From NCBI GenBank assembly GCA_018714005.1, contig DVOA01000016.1, forward strand, positions 1-40,361: a stretch of 40,361 nt of DNA, written 5' to 3'. This DNA comes from Spyradomonas excrementavium. GTDB lineage: Bacteria > Cyanobacteriota > Vampirovibrionia > Gastranaerophilales > Gastranaerophilaceae. Of this stretch, positions 1 through 7,333 are shown one piece after another. The number at the start of each line of letters is the position of its first letter. Within the stretch, counting starts at the first letter, position 1. The notes under the pieces were generated by a model that saw only the letters and a list, made by a program, of their open reading frames with translations, did no database searches and had not been told where the DNA came from. A program made the translations under genes and the position numbers.

Positions 1-144
1 CTTGTTGTGAATGCCCTGCTTCTAATGCTCGCCGGATGGGTTGCGCCGGGGTTCAGCGTGGATGGTTTCTGGAGCGCGTTGTTCGGCTCGATTATCCTCT
101 CGCTGCTTTCTGTTCCCATTAGCAACATTGGCGATGATACGTAA
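1..144 (+). CDS. C-terminal end of a small membrane protein, phage-holin-4 / YvlD-like
   Basis: The reading frame is open from the first base and stops with TAA at 142-144, giving the last 47 residues of a protein whose start lies outside the window. The fragment has two hydrophobic segments joined by a short turn that contains APGFSVDGFWSALFG. That pattern (a PGF-V-GF-SAL turn followed by a membrane helix) is typical of the last two helices of the YvlD / phage holin family 4 (PF04020) of small four-helix membrane proteins. Its function in bacteria is not well defined. A strong hairpin follows at once, so the gene probably ends its transcription unit. The family call is from pattern only, and another small membrane protein is possible. 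Confidence 0.6.
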   Translation, partial: LVVNALLLMLAGWVAPGFSVDGFWSALFGSIILSLLSVPISNIGDDT

Positions 145-183
145 TTTTATTGCCATTTCAACGCCGCAGGCGTCTTTTTAGCT

Positions 184-215
184 AAAATCCCCTCGATTTT
201 GAGGGGATTTTTTTA
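184..215. terminator. Rho-independent terminator, probably serving both converging genes
   Basis: An 11-bp perfect stem (AAAATCCCCTC paired with GAGGGGATTTT) with a six-base loop is followed by a T run on the plus strand. It sits between the converging YvlD-like gene and the small minus-strand gene, whose stop codon lies inside its 3' edge. It should work best in the plus direction. The minus direction has a shorter T tract. Confidence 0.85.
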
Positions 216-329
216 ATTTTCGCTGTTAATCTTTTTGAGAATGGAATCGATTTCATCTTTCAGGTACTGAAGCAGGATTCCCAGCTTATCTTTGAATGTA
301 TAGGCGCCGGGCCAATAAGCGTATCCCAT
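213..329 (-). CDS. 38-residue small protein of unknown function
   Basis: This short ORF starts with ATG at 329 and ends with TAA at 213-215. Its start follows a good ribosome binding site (AGGAG, five bases upstream of the ATG). The product is 38 residues. It begins MGYAYWPGAYTF, rich in aromatic residues, and continues as an amphipathic charged segment (DKLGILLQYLKDEIDSILKK) that should form one helix. There is no signal peptide or membrane segment. A possible promoter (TATACT or TATTAT) lies near 349-360 on the minus strand. The strong ribosome binding site, protein-like composition and terminator at its end support a real gene. I do not recognise the family. Confidence 0.6.
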   Translation of the reverse strand: MGYAYWPGAYTFKDKLGILLQYLKDEIDSILKKINSEN

Positions 330-511
330 GGTTTTCTCCTTAACATCTACCTACAAGTATAATATCGGCAGGAGGGAGTGATTTCTTTAATGTTTTGGAG
401 TAAAAAGTAATAAATGTTTACAATTTACGGTGCTGTGATTGTTTTTATAAAGATATGTAAATTTGCTACAGAAGTAGTAGTAATATTAATGCCTCTCTTT
501 CAAAAAAATGT

Positions 512-517
512 TATAAT
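512..517 (+). promoter_or_regulatory. Possible -10 box of the Ycf45-like gene
   Basis: A perfect TATAAT stands 75 bases upstream of the ATG at 592 in an otherwise gene-free, AT-rich stretch (330-591). No good -35 box is visible at the usual distance, so the call is tentative. I see nothing else in this stretch. Confidence 0.35.
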
Positions 518-591
518 AAGCATGTAAGGTACATTAAATAAGGAGATGTCAATAGCGCCGAACCCTGTTTTCAGCCGATTGAAAGGATAAT

Positions 592-2196
592 ATGAGCAAC
601 GTACAATTTCACAGTGACCTGGATAGGTTAATTGAGATTCTACCACCAAAGATTACGAAATATTTAGACGCTGAAGCGTTGTCGGATGTAATCGAACTTG
701 TATTGGATTTGGGGCGCCAGCCTGAAATTCGGCATTCGGACGGTAATATTGACTATCTGGGCGAGGATAATATCGTCGATGAGGACATAAAGTACGTTAC
801 GGACAGGGTTCAGGAGTTCACAAACGACAATCGCTCGGGAATCCCCGGCACACTCCACAGAATCAGCGCCATCAGAAACCGTCAGGGCAAAATCGTAGGT
901 CTTACGTGCAGAATAGGGAGAGTAGTTACCGGAACCATCGCTTGTATAAAGGATTTCGTCACACAAAATAAAAGTATTTTGTTCTTAGGACGTCCTGGGG
1001 TCGGAAAAACCACCAAATTAAGAGAAATTTCGCGCCTTGTTGCGGATGAGCTTCACAAAAGGGTTGTTGTTGTTGATACTTCAAACGAAATTGCCGGCGA
1101 CGGCGACACTCCGCACCCTGCTATCGGGCATGCCAGAAGAATGCAGGTTACGCAGCCCGAGCACCAGAAAGATATTATGATTGAAGCGGTAGAAAACCAT
1201 ACGCCCGAGGTTATTGTGGTCGATGAAATCGGCACCGAGGCCGAAGCGCAGGCAGCAAGGACAATTGCAGAGCGTGGTGTAATGCTTATTGCCACGGCGC
1301 ATGGAAATTCGCTCGAAAACCTTATAAAAAACCCCGTATTGTCCGATTTGGTCGGCGGAATCCAGTCCGTTACCCTCGGTGATGATGAAGCAAAGCGCAG
1401 AGCCTGCCAGAAAACGGTTCTTGAGCGTGAAAAGCAGCCTACTTTTGATATTGTTATTGAAATTATTGACAGAAACACGCTTGCTGTTTATCCGAACACA
1501 TCAGAGGCGGTGGATTGCATTCTGCGCGGCTGGCCGATTAAGCCGGTTATCAGAAAAGTTGATCAGTCGGTGACTGAAAAGGTTTCTGAGGGAGCAAAGC
1601 TGGTCGATACGATAAACAAGCTTGATGAAAAAATAAATATGGCAAATGACAGCCTGAAATTCAGCTTTTCGCGCCAGCAGTATGTAAATCAGGTTAAAAA
1701 TTTCAAAAAAATCTATATTTACGCTGTCAGCCGCACGATTGTTGAAAAGGCGATTGAACGTCTGAATTTGAACACTGAATTGACCAAAAATATCGACGAT
1801 GCGGACATAATTATCTGTCACAAGAACTTTGCAAAGGGCGGAAACAAGATTTTGAGCATTGCAAACGAATACAGGCTGCCGATTTATTATGTACGTTCAA
1901 ATTCTACCTCTCAGGTGCAAAAAGTCCTGAAACAGGCGTTGGGCTTGAGTGATAGCGATGATGAAATGCCTTCTGTTTATGTTGACGAGGAGGAGCGCGC
2001 TCTTGATGAAACAAAAGAGGCGATTCAAAAGGTTCTGGACGGGGAAACCGATGTTGAGCTTTCGCCGCAGAACCCGCAAATCCGCAAAATGCAGCATGAA
2101 CTTGTTGAGCAGCACAATCTTTCGTCAGAAAGTGTGGGTGAGGGCGCGCAAAGGCGGTTGAAAATCGTTGGCGGGAAAGATTTTAAGGCTTCCTAG
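592..2196 (+). CDS. Ycf45-like AAA ATPase with C-terminal R3H nucleic-acid-binding domain
   Basis: This 534-residue protein contains a P-loop ATPase domain: Walker A GRPGVGKT at 133-140 and Walker B VIVVDEIG at about 207-214. The domain resembles SpoIIIAA-type and secretion-type ATPases. A linker of about 200 residues follows, then an R3H-type motif near residues 500-530 (an R-x3-H pair in RKMQH, followed by a basic RRLKI stretch). R3H domains bind single-stranded nucleic acid. The combination is the architecture of Ycf45, conserved in cyanobacteria and some plastids, whose exact role is unknown. The start is supported by AAAGGA just upstream of the ATG. The gene stands alone: the next gene is on the other strand and a repeat region follows. 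It is not evidence of sporulation, since no other spoIII gene is nearby. The family call is good; a function in RNA or DNA handling is inference. Confidence 0.8.
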   Translation: MSNVQFHSDLDRLIEILPPKITKYLDAEALSDVIELVLDLGRQPEIRHSDGNIDYLGEDNIVDEDIKYVTDRVQEFTNDNRSGIPGTLHRISAIRNRQGKIVGLTCRIGRVVTGTIACIKDFVTQNKSILFLGRPGVGKTTKLREISRLVADELHKRVVVVDTSNEIAGDGDTPHPAIGHARRMQVTQPEHQKDIMIEAVENHTPEVIVVDEIGTEAEAQAARTIAERGVMLIATAHGNSLENLIKNPVLSDLVGGIQSVTLGDDEAKRRACQKTVLEREKQPTFDIVIEIIDRNTLAVYPNTSEAVDCILRGWPIKPVIRKVDQSVTEKVSEGAKLVDTINKLDEKINMANDSLKFSFSRQQYVNQVKNFKKIYIYAVSRTIVEKAIERLNLNTELTKNIDDADIIICHKNFAKGGNKILSIANEYRLPIYYVRSNSTSQVQKVLKQALGLSDSDDEMPSVYVDEEERALDETKEAIQKVLDGETDVELSPQNPQIRKMQHELVEQHNLSSESVGEGAQRRLKIVGGKDFKAS

Positions 2197-2210
2197 GCGG
2201 TTTTTCCATC

Positions 2211-2534
2211 CGTCATGCTGGACTTGTTTCAGCATCGCCGGATTAATGTTGAATCCGCAAATTTTCCCGCCGAAAATCGTATTTTTGCGTCCTTGCGACC
2301 CTGAAATGAATTCAGGGTGACGGGGAGGGTTGTTTTCCCATCAGTCATGCTAAACTTGTTTCAGCATCGCCGGATTTATGTTGAAATTGCAAATTTTTCC
2401 GTCAAAAGCCGGTTTTTCGCGTCCTTGCGACCCTGAAATAAATTCAGGGTGACGGGGAGGCAACTGATTTTTGCTCTAGAAAGTTTGATTTGCCGCCTTT
2501 TCGGTCTGAAACGGGTTCAGGGTGACGAAAAGGG
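2211..2534. repeat. Two tandem 118-bp REP-like repeats plus a remnant of a third
   Basis: Copies at 2211-2328 and 2343-2460 lie in direct orientation with a 132-base period and differ at few positions. Each holds two small palindromes: one of the type ATGCTG...CAGCAT, and ACCCTGAA-N5-TTCAGGGT with an 8-bp perfect stem. A third partial unit (TCTGAA...TTCAGGGTGACG) lies at about 2504-2534. The array fills the 350-base gap between two converging genes. Similar dispersed palindromes of the TTCAGGGTGAC type occur in many bacterial genomes as extragenic repeats. One of the hairpins could also stop transcription, although no T run follows. Confidence 0.85.
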
Positions 2535-2546
2535 CGATTTTTTCCA

Positions 2547-3338
2547 TTAAACCAGATTGCTAAAATTTGTAGAGTAATCTACACCCAGTCTCCGTGCTGA
2601 TTTTACCCAGAATTCATGCAATCTTTTGGCTCCTGCTTCACTGAAGGATTCTTGACGCAGTTTGTTGTATAAATTCAAATTTTGCTCGATATATTTTTTC
2701 GCTGCCTCCGGATTTTTTGTTATTTTTGCCCAGAGTGCTTTAAGGGCGAGTTTATTCAGCTGTTTTGCCCCGTTTTTATCAAGAAGCGCTTTATTGTACT
2801 CTCCGTTGCAAACTCCTATTTTTGCGCCGAGAATACTTTGGGATGGAAGCAATCTTTCCCACCATTTTGCCGGCAATTTTACCATTTCTGCTTTTTCGCC
2901 CAGGGTGTTATAGATAACAGTCTTTTCGAGCCCGGGGATAACTATAAAACTATGATAATCGGCTGCGCTAAAAGGGAATGCGCCTCCTTTTGCGTACAAA
3001 TCCGGATGACCGTGAACCATGAGCCCCTTTGCTGTAATCGGTACAGTACAATTCATCTGTGTACCGTTGTGTTCGTATGTAATCCGGTTTTTGTCAACGA
3101 TTACGGCTTTTTCATAAGGATTTGCCTGCCGTACAGCTTTTACAACTGCGTTTTTCGCGTATTCTTCTGCTGTTTTTGCAGATTGAAAATTAATTGTTCC
3201 GTCAGGGCAAATATACCCGATATTTTCGCTTTTTATGCTTTTTAGAGCATTTTTTGAGAGGTATTGCTGCGTGCGCAGAGCGCTCGAGGCTCCTGAAGCT
3301 TGTGAAAGACTTTTGAAACTGCCTATGTTTAATCCCAT
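2547..3338 (-). CDS. Uncharacterised 263-aa protein with JAB/MPN-like HxH...SxxD signature
   Basis: I do not recognise this protein as a named family. It starts at ATG 3338 behind AGGA about 10 bases upstream. The first 40 residues are rich in Ser and Ala. Its middle part reads EKAVIVDKNRITYEHNGTQ (about 96-114), then a segment ending MVHGHPDLYAKGGAFPFSAAD (about 128-148). A 'filled by a hydrophobic strand, then H-x-H-P and S-x-x-D' layout is what JAB/MPN (JAMM) metalloproteases and related HNHP domains of phage and toxin proteins show. Here the spacing from HxH to SxxD is about five residues longer than in RadC or AMSH. The C-terminal 100 residues look helical and basic. There is no signal peptide or membrane helix. 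Its promoter region is almost identical to that of another unknown gene at 38463-38873. Protease activity is inference. Confidence 0.6.
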   Translation of the reverse strand: MGLNIGSFKSLSQASGASSALRTQQYLSKNALKSIKSENIGYICPDGTINFQSAKTAEEYAKNAVVKAVRQANPYEKAVIVDKNRITYEHNGTQMNCTVPITAKGLMVHGHPDLYAKGGAFPFSAADYHSFIVIPGLEKTVIYNTLGEKAEMVKLPAKWWERLLPSQSILGAKIGVCNGEYNKALLDKNGAKQLNKLALKALWAKITKNPEAAKKYIEQNLNLYNKLRQESFSEAGAKRLHEFWVKSARRLGVDYSTNFSNLV

Positions 3339-3363
3339 GCAAAATATTCCTATATAAACCTAA

Positions 3364-3409
3364 CCTATGTTTATATAAAAACATTTTGCAATGAAAAATT
3401 GCCCCCTTA
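3364..3409 (-). promoter_or_regulatory. Promoter element shared with the gene at 38463-38873
   Basis: Reading on the minus strand, this region contains GGCAATTTTTCAT, then AAAATGTTTTTATATAAA. The segment is nearly identical to 38920-38965, with 23 of 25 bases matching over the half nearest the gene. A -10-like TATAAA is at 3370-3375, which would place the transcript start about 25 bases before the ATG at 3338. The element begins exactly at the stop codon of the upstream FAD oxidoreductase gene, so it lies between two same-strand genes and gives the 263-aa gene its own promoter. Confidence 0.6.
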
Positions 3410-4780
3410 TCTGTCACAAATCGTTCGCGCAACCTGAACGCCGGATGCAGAGGCCTGAATCAGCCCTCTGGTTACGCCTGCGCCGTCGCCGATTGTGAAA
3501 AGGTTTTTGACCTGCTCGGTTTCAAGCTCTTTTGTGAGTTTTACGCGTCCGGAGTAGAATTTTACTTCAATACCGTACAAAAGCGTATATCTGGAAGCCA
3601 CGCCGGGAGCAATTTTGTCCAGAGCCTTGAGCATTTCAATGATTGCGGTCATCTGGCGGTATGGAAGAACAAGGCTCAAATCACCGGGAGTTGCGCATTG
3701 TAGCGTGGGGGTGATTATGCTGCTTTTTATTCTTTCGGGGGTTGAACGGCGTCCGTCAAGCAAATCACCGAACCTTTGAACGAGAATTCCGCCGGAAAGC
3801 ATATTTGCGAGCCTTGCAACGTGCTGACCATAGGCGATTGGCTCTTTAAACGGCTCTGTGAACTTTTCGCTCACAAGAAGTGCAAAGTTTGTGTTCGCAG
3901 TTCTTTTGTTTGCGTAGCTGTGCCCGTTTACTGTTGCGATTCCGCTGTAATTTTCCGCTACAACCTCGCCGTAAGGGTTCATACAGAAAGTTCTGACCTC
4001 GTCACCGAAAGTCGGAGAGTGGTAAATCAGCTTTGATTCGTATAATTTGTCTGTAATCGGCTGGAAAACAGGCGCCGGAAGCTCAACACGAACCCCTACA
4101 TCAACCGCGTTGTTAATCATTCCGATTTTATTCTTTGCAAATTCCTTGGTGAGCCAGTCTGCGCCCTCACGTCCGGGTGCGATAATCAGATATTCGGCGA
4201 GAATCTTTTCTCCATCCTGCGTGACAAAACCTTTTACCTGCTCATTTTGGACAATCAGGCTGTCAGCGACTTTGTTGTTGAGGATTGTGACTCTTTCGTC
4301 CAGATAATCCTGCATATTCTTCAAGACGCCCAGACTGCGCTCTGTTCCGAGGTGACGAACGGGCGAATGGACGAGTTTTAGCTCTGCAAGCGTTGCTGCG
4401 CGCTCAATATCCGCAAAATCATCTCTGTTTGTGCCGAAAACTTCGTCAGTTGCGCCGAATTTCAAATATAAATCGTCAGTGTATTTTATGAGCTCTTCAA
4501 CTTTTGTTCTGGGCAAATAATCGGTCAAATGGCCGCCAACATCGGGTGTCAGCGTTAATTTCCCGTCAGAAAACGCGCCTGCACCGCCCCATCCGCATAA
4601 AAGTCCGCATTTTTTGCAGTTCGGACATTTTTCAAAGCCCTCTCTTAAAAAACACTTTCTCTGCTCAATTCTCAAGCCTTTTTCGACAATTACGACTTTC
4701 CATTCAGGTCTGAGTTTTGTAATTTCAAGAGCGGCAAAAATTCCGGCGGGGCCGGCACCGATTATAGCAACGTTATACAT
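3407..4780 (-). CDS. FAD-dependent oxidoreductase, COG2509 type
   Basis: This 457-residue soluble flavoprotein begins with a Rossmann fingerprint, GAGPAG at residues 8-13, followed by an acidic VIVEKG at about 30-35 that should bind the FAD ribose. A cysteine cluster (Cys43, 52, 55, 58, 62) leads into GWGGAGAFSDGKL, the signature of the COG2509 group of uncharacterised FAD-dependent dehydrogenases. The closely spaced cysteines could hold an iron-sulfur cluster. A second FAD-contact motif, TIGDGAGVTRGL, is near the C-terminus. The substrate is unknown. The start is fixed by AAGGAAG upstream of ATG 4780, and a good promoter lies at 4812-4840. The gene is followed by the separately promoted 263-aa gene. 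The family is clear; the reaction is not. Confidence 0.8.
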   Translation of the reverse strand: MYNVAIIGAGPAGIFAALEITKLRPEWKVVIVEKGLRIEQRKCFLREGFEKCPNCKKCGLLCGWGGAGAFSDGKLTLTPDVGGHLTDYLPRTKVEELIKYTDDLYLKFGATDEVFGTNRDDFADIERAATLAELKLVHSPVRHLGTERSLGVLKNMQDYLDERVTILNNKVADSLIVQNEQVKGFVTQDGEKILAEYLIIAPGREGADWLTKEFAKNKIGMINNAVDVGVRVELPAPVFQPITDKLYESKLIYHSPTFGDEVRTFCMNPYGEVVAENYSGIATVNGHSYANKRTANTNFALLVSEKFTEPFKEPIAYGQHVARLANMLSGGILVQRFGDLLDGRRSTPERIKSSIITPTLQCATPGDLSLVLPYRQMTAIIEMLKALDKIAPGVASRYTLLYGIEVKFYSGRVKLTKELETEQVKNLFTIGDGAGVTRGLIQASASGVQVARTICDR

Positions 4781-4811
4781 AAATCTTCCTTTTTAATCCC
4801 ATACAATCCTA

Positions 4812-4840
4812 ATTTTAAGCAAAAAAGGACGGATTTACAA
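4812..4840 (-). promoter_or_regulatory. Sigma-70 type promoter of the FAD oxidoreductase gene
   Basis: On the minus strand TTGTAA (4835-4840) and TAAAAT (4812-4817) are separated by exactly 17 bases. The transcript would start near 4805, about 25 bases before the ATG. Confidence 0.6.
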
Positions 4841-4941
4841 GTTTAGTTTTGTTAACGTAATATACAAGAGTTTGTAAAAGTATGTTTTATGACACAACTT
4901 GTTAGCCCCTGAAACAATTTCAAGACTACAATGTCAGAATT

Positions 4942-6276
4942 TTATCGTAGAGTTGAGTATTCAATAAGTTTTTGCAAATCCTTGTCCCACGTTCCGTTCC
5001 AGCGGTCGATAATTACATCCGCAGGCGTTTTGCCCTCTTTTGTGAGCTCCAGAAGCGGCTCAAGGTATTTTTCTTCGCCGATTCCGGCTTTTTTGAGCGC
5101 GCTGTAAGAGATTTTGAGGGCTTCTGTTGCGATTTGTGCGAGATTGTAGCCTTTGATGTTCATTGAAAGCCCGCATTTCGGGGTTTTTCGCCTGATGTAT
5201 TCAAAATCTATGTAAGAAAACGGTTTTAGCAGCTCAAGCGCCTCATTTGAAGCGTTTTTGGAGTATAAAAGCCCTTTCCAGAATGCCGGAACCGCCGGAA
5301 TTAACTCAGGGCGCTGGTTGTCGTGGTTTCTGATTTCAAGATAGCTTTTTAGCCTTACGTCAGGGAAATAAAGGCTCAAATGGAGCTCCCAGTCTTCGAT
5401 TTGCGCTGTAAAACCCTCATAACCATCTTTTAAAAACTGCGAAAAGGTAAGGTTTTTGACCGGAATTGCGCCGATTCCTTTTCTTTCAATGAAAATCATC
5501 GGCACATTGAGCAGAATTTTTGCATAATCTTCAAACGAAAACTCAAAATCACGCTCAAAAAGCTTTGAGCTGACGAGCCCGCAGCGCTCATTGTCGGTAT
5601 GCAGCCAGCTGAACGCCCTGTATGACTTATATCCGGTAAGTTTTCCGCCGCGAACGGGGGAATTTGCGAATGCAGCGCTGATTATCGGCGAAAGTTTCAG
5701 CGCAAGCGACAGTTTTTGCATTGCGTCTTGTTCGCTTTTATAATCAATCCCCGTCTGAATGCCCGATGTTTCGCGCATCATTACGAGGGGCTTTTTTGCA
5801 ATTGTTGGCAGATAGCGGGTCATGTATTCGTAGCGTTTTTTGGGGATGATTTTGATATTTTTATTGGTCGAAAGGGGCTGGATTCCGTAGCCGAGCCAGA
5901 TTATTCCCATTTTTTCGGCTATTCGGGCTGTTATTTTGTTATATTCCGTGATTTTGTTTTCAATTTCCGCAATAGTATCAAGCGGATTCAGGCTTATTTC
6001 AAGCTGAGAGCCGGGTTCGAGCGAAATCGTTCCTGTTTCGTTTTTCAGCCCGATAATATTGTTCCCCTCGTAAACTCCGCTCCAGTTTCCGTTCTTAAAA
6101 GTCTGTAAAAAACGCGCAATATCAGGATATCTGACGGCTTTAAGGCTGTCGGAATAAACGCCGATTTTTTCAAACTCGATTCCTGTTTTTTCGCCGGTTT
6201 TGCAGCCCGAGCGAAAAATTTCGGTGAGGAAGTCTAAATCGTTGATATTTTTTGTATCAGCTATTTGTTTTAGCAT
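4942..6276 (-). CDS. gshA: Glutamate-cysteine ligase, GCS2 type
   Basis: This 444-residue protein should join glutamate and cysteine in the first step of glutathione synthesis, using ATP in the cytoplasm. Recognisable blocks are TGEKTGIEFE (about 27-36), with the acidic ATP/Mg site, and ISLEPGSQLEIS (about 84-95), the key block of plant and proteobacterial GCS2 enzymes. Further blocks are the MMRETSGIQTGIDY segment and EIRNHDNQRPELIPAVPAFW toward the C-terminus. The length fits the family. The first 20 bases overlap the end of gshB upstream, and no strong ribosome binding site is seen, so translation is probably coupled to gshB. The order gshB-gshA on one transcript, next to glyoxalase I, makes the assignment firm. 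EgtA-like use for another gamma-glutamyl product is the main alternative. Confidence 0.85.
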   Translation of the reverse strand: MLKQIADTKNINDLDFLTEIFRSGCKTGEKTGIEFEKIGVYSDSLKAVRYPDIARFLQTFKNGNWSGVYEGNNIIGLKNETGTISLEPGSQLEISLNPLDTIAEIENKITEYNKITARIAEKMGIIWLGYGIQPLSTNKNIKIIPKKRYEYMTRYLPTIAKKPLVMMRETSGIQTGIDYKSEQDAMQKLSLALKLSPIISAAFANSPVRGGKLTGYKSYRAFSWLHTDNERCGLVSSKLFERDFEFSFEDYAKILLNVPMIFIERKGIGAIPVKNLTFSQFLKDGYEGFTAQIEDWELHLSLYFPDVRLKSYLEIRNHDNQRPELIPAVPAFWKGLLYSKNASNEALELLKPFSYIDFEYIRRKTPKCGLSMNIKGYNLAQIATEALKISYSALKKAGIGEEKYLEPLLELTKEGKTPADVIIDRWNGTWDKDLQKLIEYSTLR

Positions 6277-7243
6277 AAAGTTTTGCCGTTTTTGCGTTGA
6301 TAAAGTTAATTATTTGTGACATCAGGGTGTTTTGGAAGTTCGTTTGGTCGAGATGGTTTATTTCTCTTATGAAATAGCATGGGCTTGTGACGTTGATTTC
6401 TATTATTTTTTCGTCAATAACGTCCAGCCCGACCATATAAAGCCCCGTTTTTGAGAGTTTTGAGGCAACATCAAGCGCCATTTCCTTTTCTTTTGGCGTA
6501 AGTTCGGCTCTTTCAAAGAATTTGTCCGAATGAGTATTGAATTTAAAGTCATCTTTGCCCGGAAGTTTTCTTACGCATTCATCGAAAACAAAATCGTTAA
6601 AAATCAGCACTCTTTTGTCGCCGTGAATGGCTTTGTCGAGGTATTTTTGCACCATAACCGCTGTTTTTCCGTCTTCTGTGAGCGAAGAGATGATTGAATT
6701 AATATTCGGGTCGCCTGCGTGAAGAAAGTATACTCCGCTGCCAAAACACCTGTTTAATGGCTTTATTATTGCGTTTTGAACTTTGTTCACAAAGCTTTTT
6801 ATCTCTTCTTTTGAGGAAGTTACAATATTTTCGGGCGCATATTGCGGAAAATAGTTAAGATGAAGCTTTTCATTGAAATTTCGCACCGCGCAAGGGTCAT
6901 TTATCAATAAAGTTCGTTCCTTATCTACGAAATCGAATACATAGCAGGCGTTTATGTAATTTACATCAACAGGCGGGTCAGGACGGAAAAATACAACGTC
7001 AAAATCGTTAATCAGCCCTTTTTTCTCGATTTTTTCGTAGAAAATATCGCCGTTTTTTGCGAAAGAATCAAAATATAGCGCAGTTCCTTTTGCGTTTTCA
7101 ATTAGCAGCCTGTTTTTGGTGGAAACACAGACTTTGTAGCCCCTGTCGAGAAATTCTTTGATTAACCAGTGATTGGTCACAAGATCGTTAAACTCAAAGT
7201 ATTTCAGTTCTAGTTCGTCGATTATAAAAAGTATATTTTGCAT
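6257..7243 (-). CDS. gshB: Glutathione synthetase, prokaryotic ATP-grasp type
   Basis: This 328-residue protein should add glycine to gamma-glutamylcysteine to make glutathione. The motifs are the N-terminal substrate block FFRPDPPVDVNYI (about 85-97), a NDPCAVRNFNEKL segment, an ATP-grasp core with IIKPLNRCFGSGV, and the metal and substrate site EINVTSP at 282-288, preceded by GLDVID. These match GshB of Gram-negative bacteria and cyanobacteria, and the length is normal (about 315-330). It is the first gene of a gshB-gshA operon read from the promoter at 7262-7289, and its last 20 bases overlap the gshA start. The divergent neighbour is glyoxalase I, a glutathione-using enzyme. Confidence 0.88.
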   Translation of the reverse strand: MQNILFIIDELELKYFEFNDLVTNHWLIKEFLDRGYKVCVSTKNRLLIENAKGTALYFDSFAKNGDIFYEKIEKKGLINDFDVVFFRPDPPVDVNYINACYVFDFVDKERTLLINDPCAVRNFNEKLHLNYFPQYAPENIVTSSKEEIKSFVNKVQNAIIKPLNRCFGSGVYFLHAGDPNINSIISSLTEDGKTAVMVQKYLDKAIHGDKRVLIFNDFVFDECVRKLPGKDDFKFNTHSDKFFERAELTPKEKEMALDVASKLSKTGLYMVGLDVIDEKIIEINVTSPCYFIREINHLDQTNFQNTLMSQIINFINAKTAKLYAKTNS

Positions 7244-7261
7244 AAAATTTAACCCTACTTA

Positions 7262-7289
7262 AATATATCAGTTAAAGCAAAAATTACAA
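7262..7289 (-). promoter_or_regulatory. Promoter of gshB-gshA
   Basis: On the minus strand TTGTAA (7284-7289), a 16-base spacer and TATATT (7262-7267) are visible, with TG one base upstream of the -10 box (extended -10, TGATATATT). The transcript would start about 12 bases before the gshB ATG. It lies back to back with the gloA promoter, whose -10 box is only 8 bases away from this -35 box. Confidence 0.6.
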
Positions 7290-7294
7290 TGATA

Positions 7295-7303
7295 TGATAT
7301 AAT
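7295..7303 (+). promoter_or_regulatory. Extended -10 promoter of gloA
   Basis: TGATATAAT is a perfect extended -10 box 31 bases upstream of the gloA ATG. No clear -35 box is seen, which is usual for extended -10 promoters. Its closeness to the gshB promoter means that one regulator or mutual occlusion could link the two transcripts. Confidence 0.6.
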
Positions 7304-7333
7304 TAACCCGATTGGAAACCAGGAGGAAAAATC

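Noticed and set aside
592..2196. Sporulation protein SpoIIIAA
   Set aside because: The ATPase resembles SpoIIIAA, but the R3H extension and the absence of other spoIII genes fit Ycf45 better.
3364..3409. Sigma-54 promoter in the shared element
   Set aside because: A GG and GC pair can be seen at 3364-3409 but the gap is 12 bases instead of 10, and the second copy lacks the GC.
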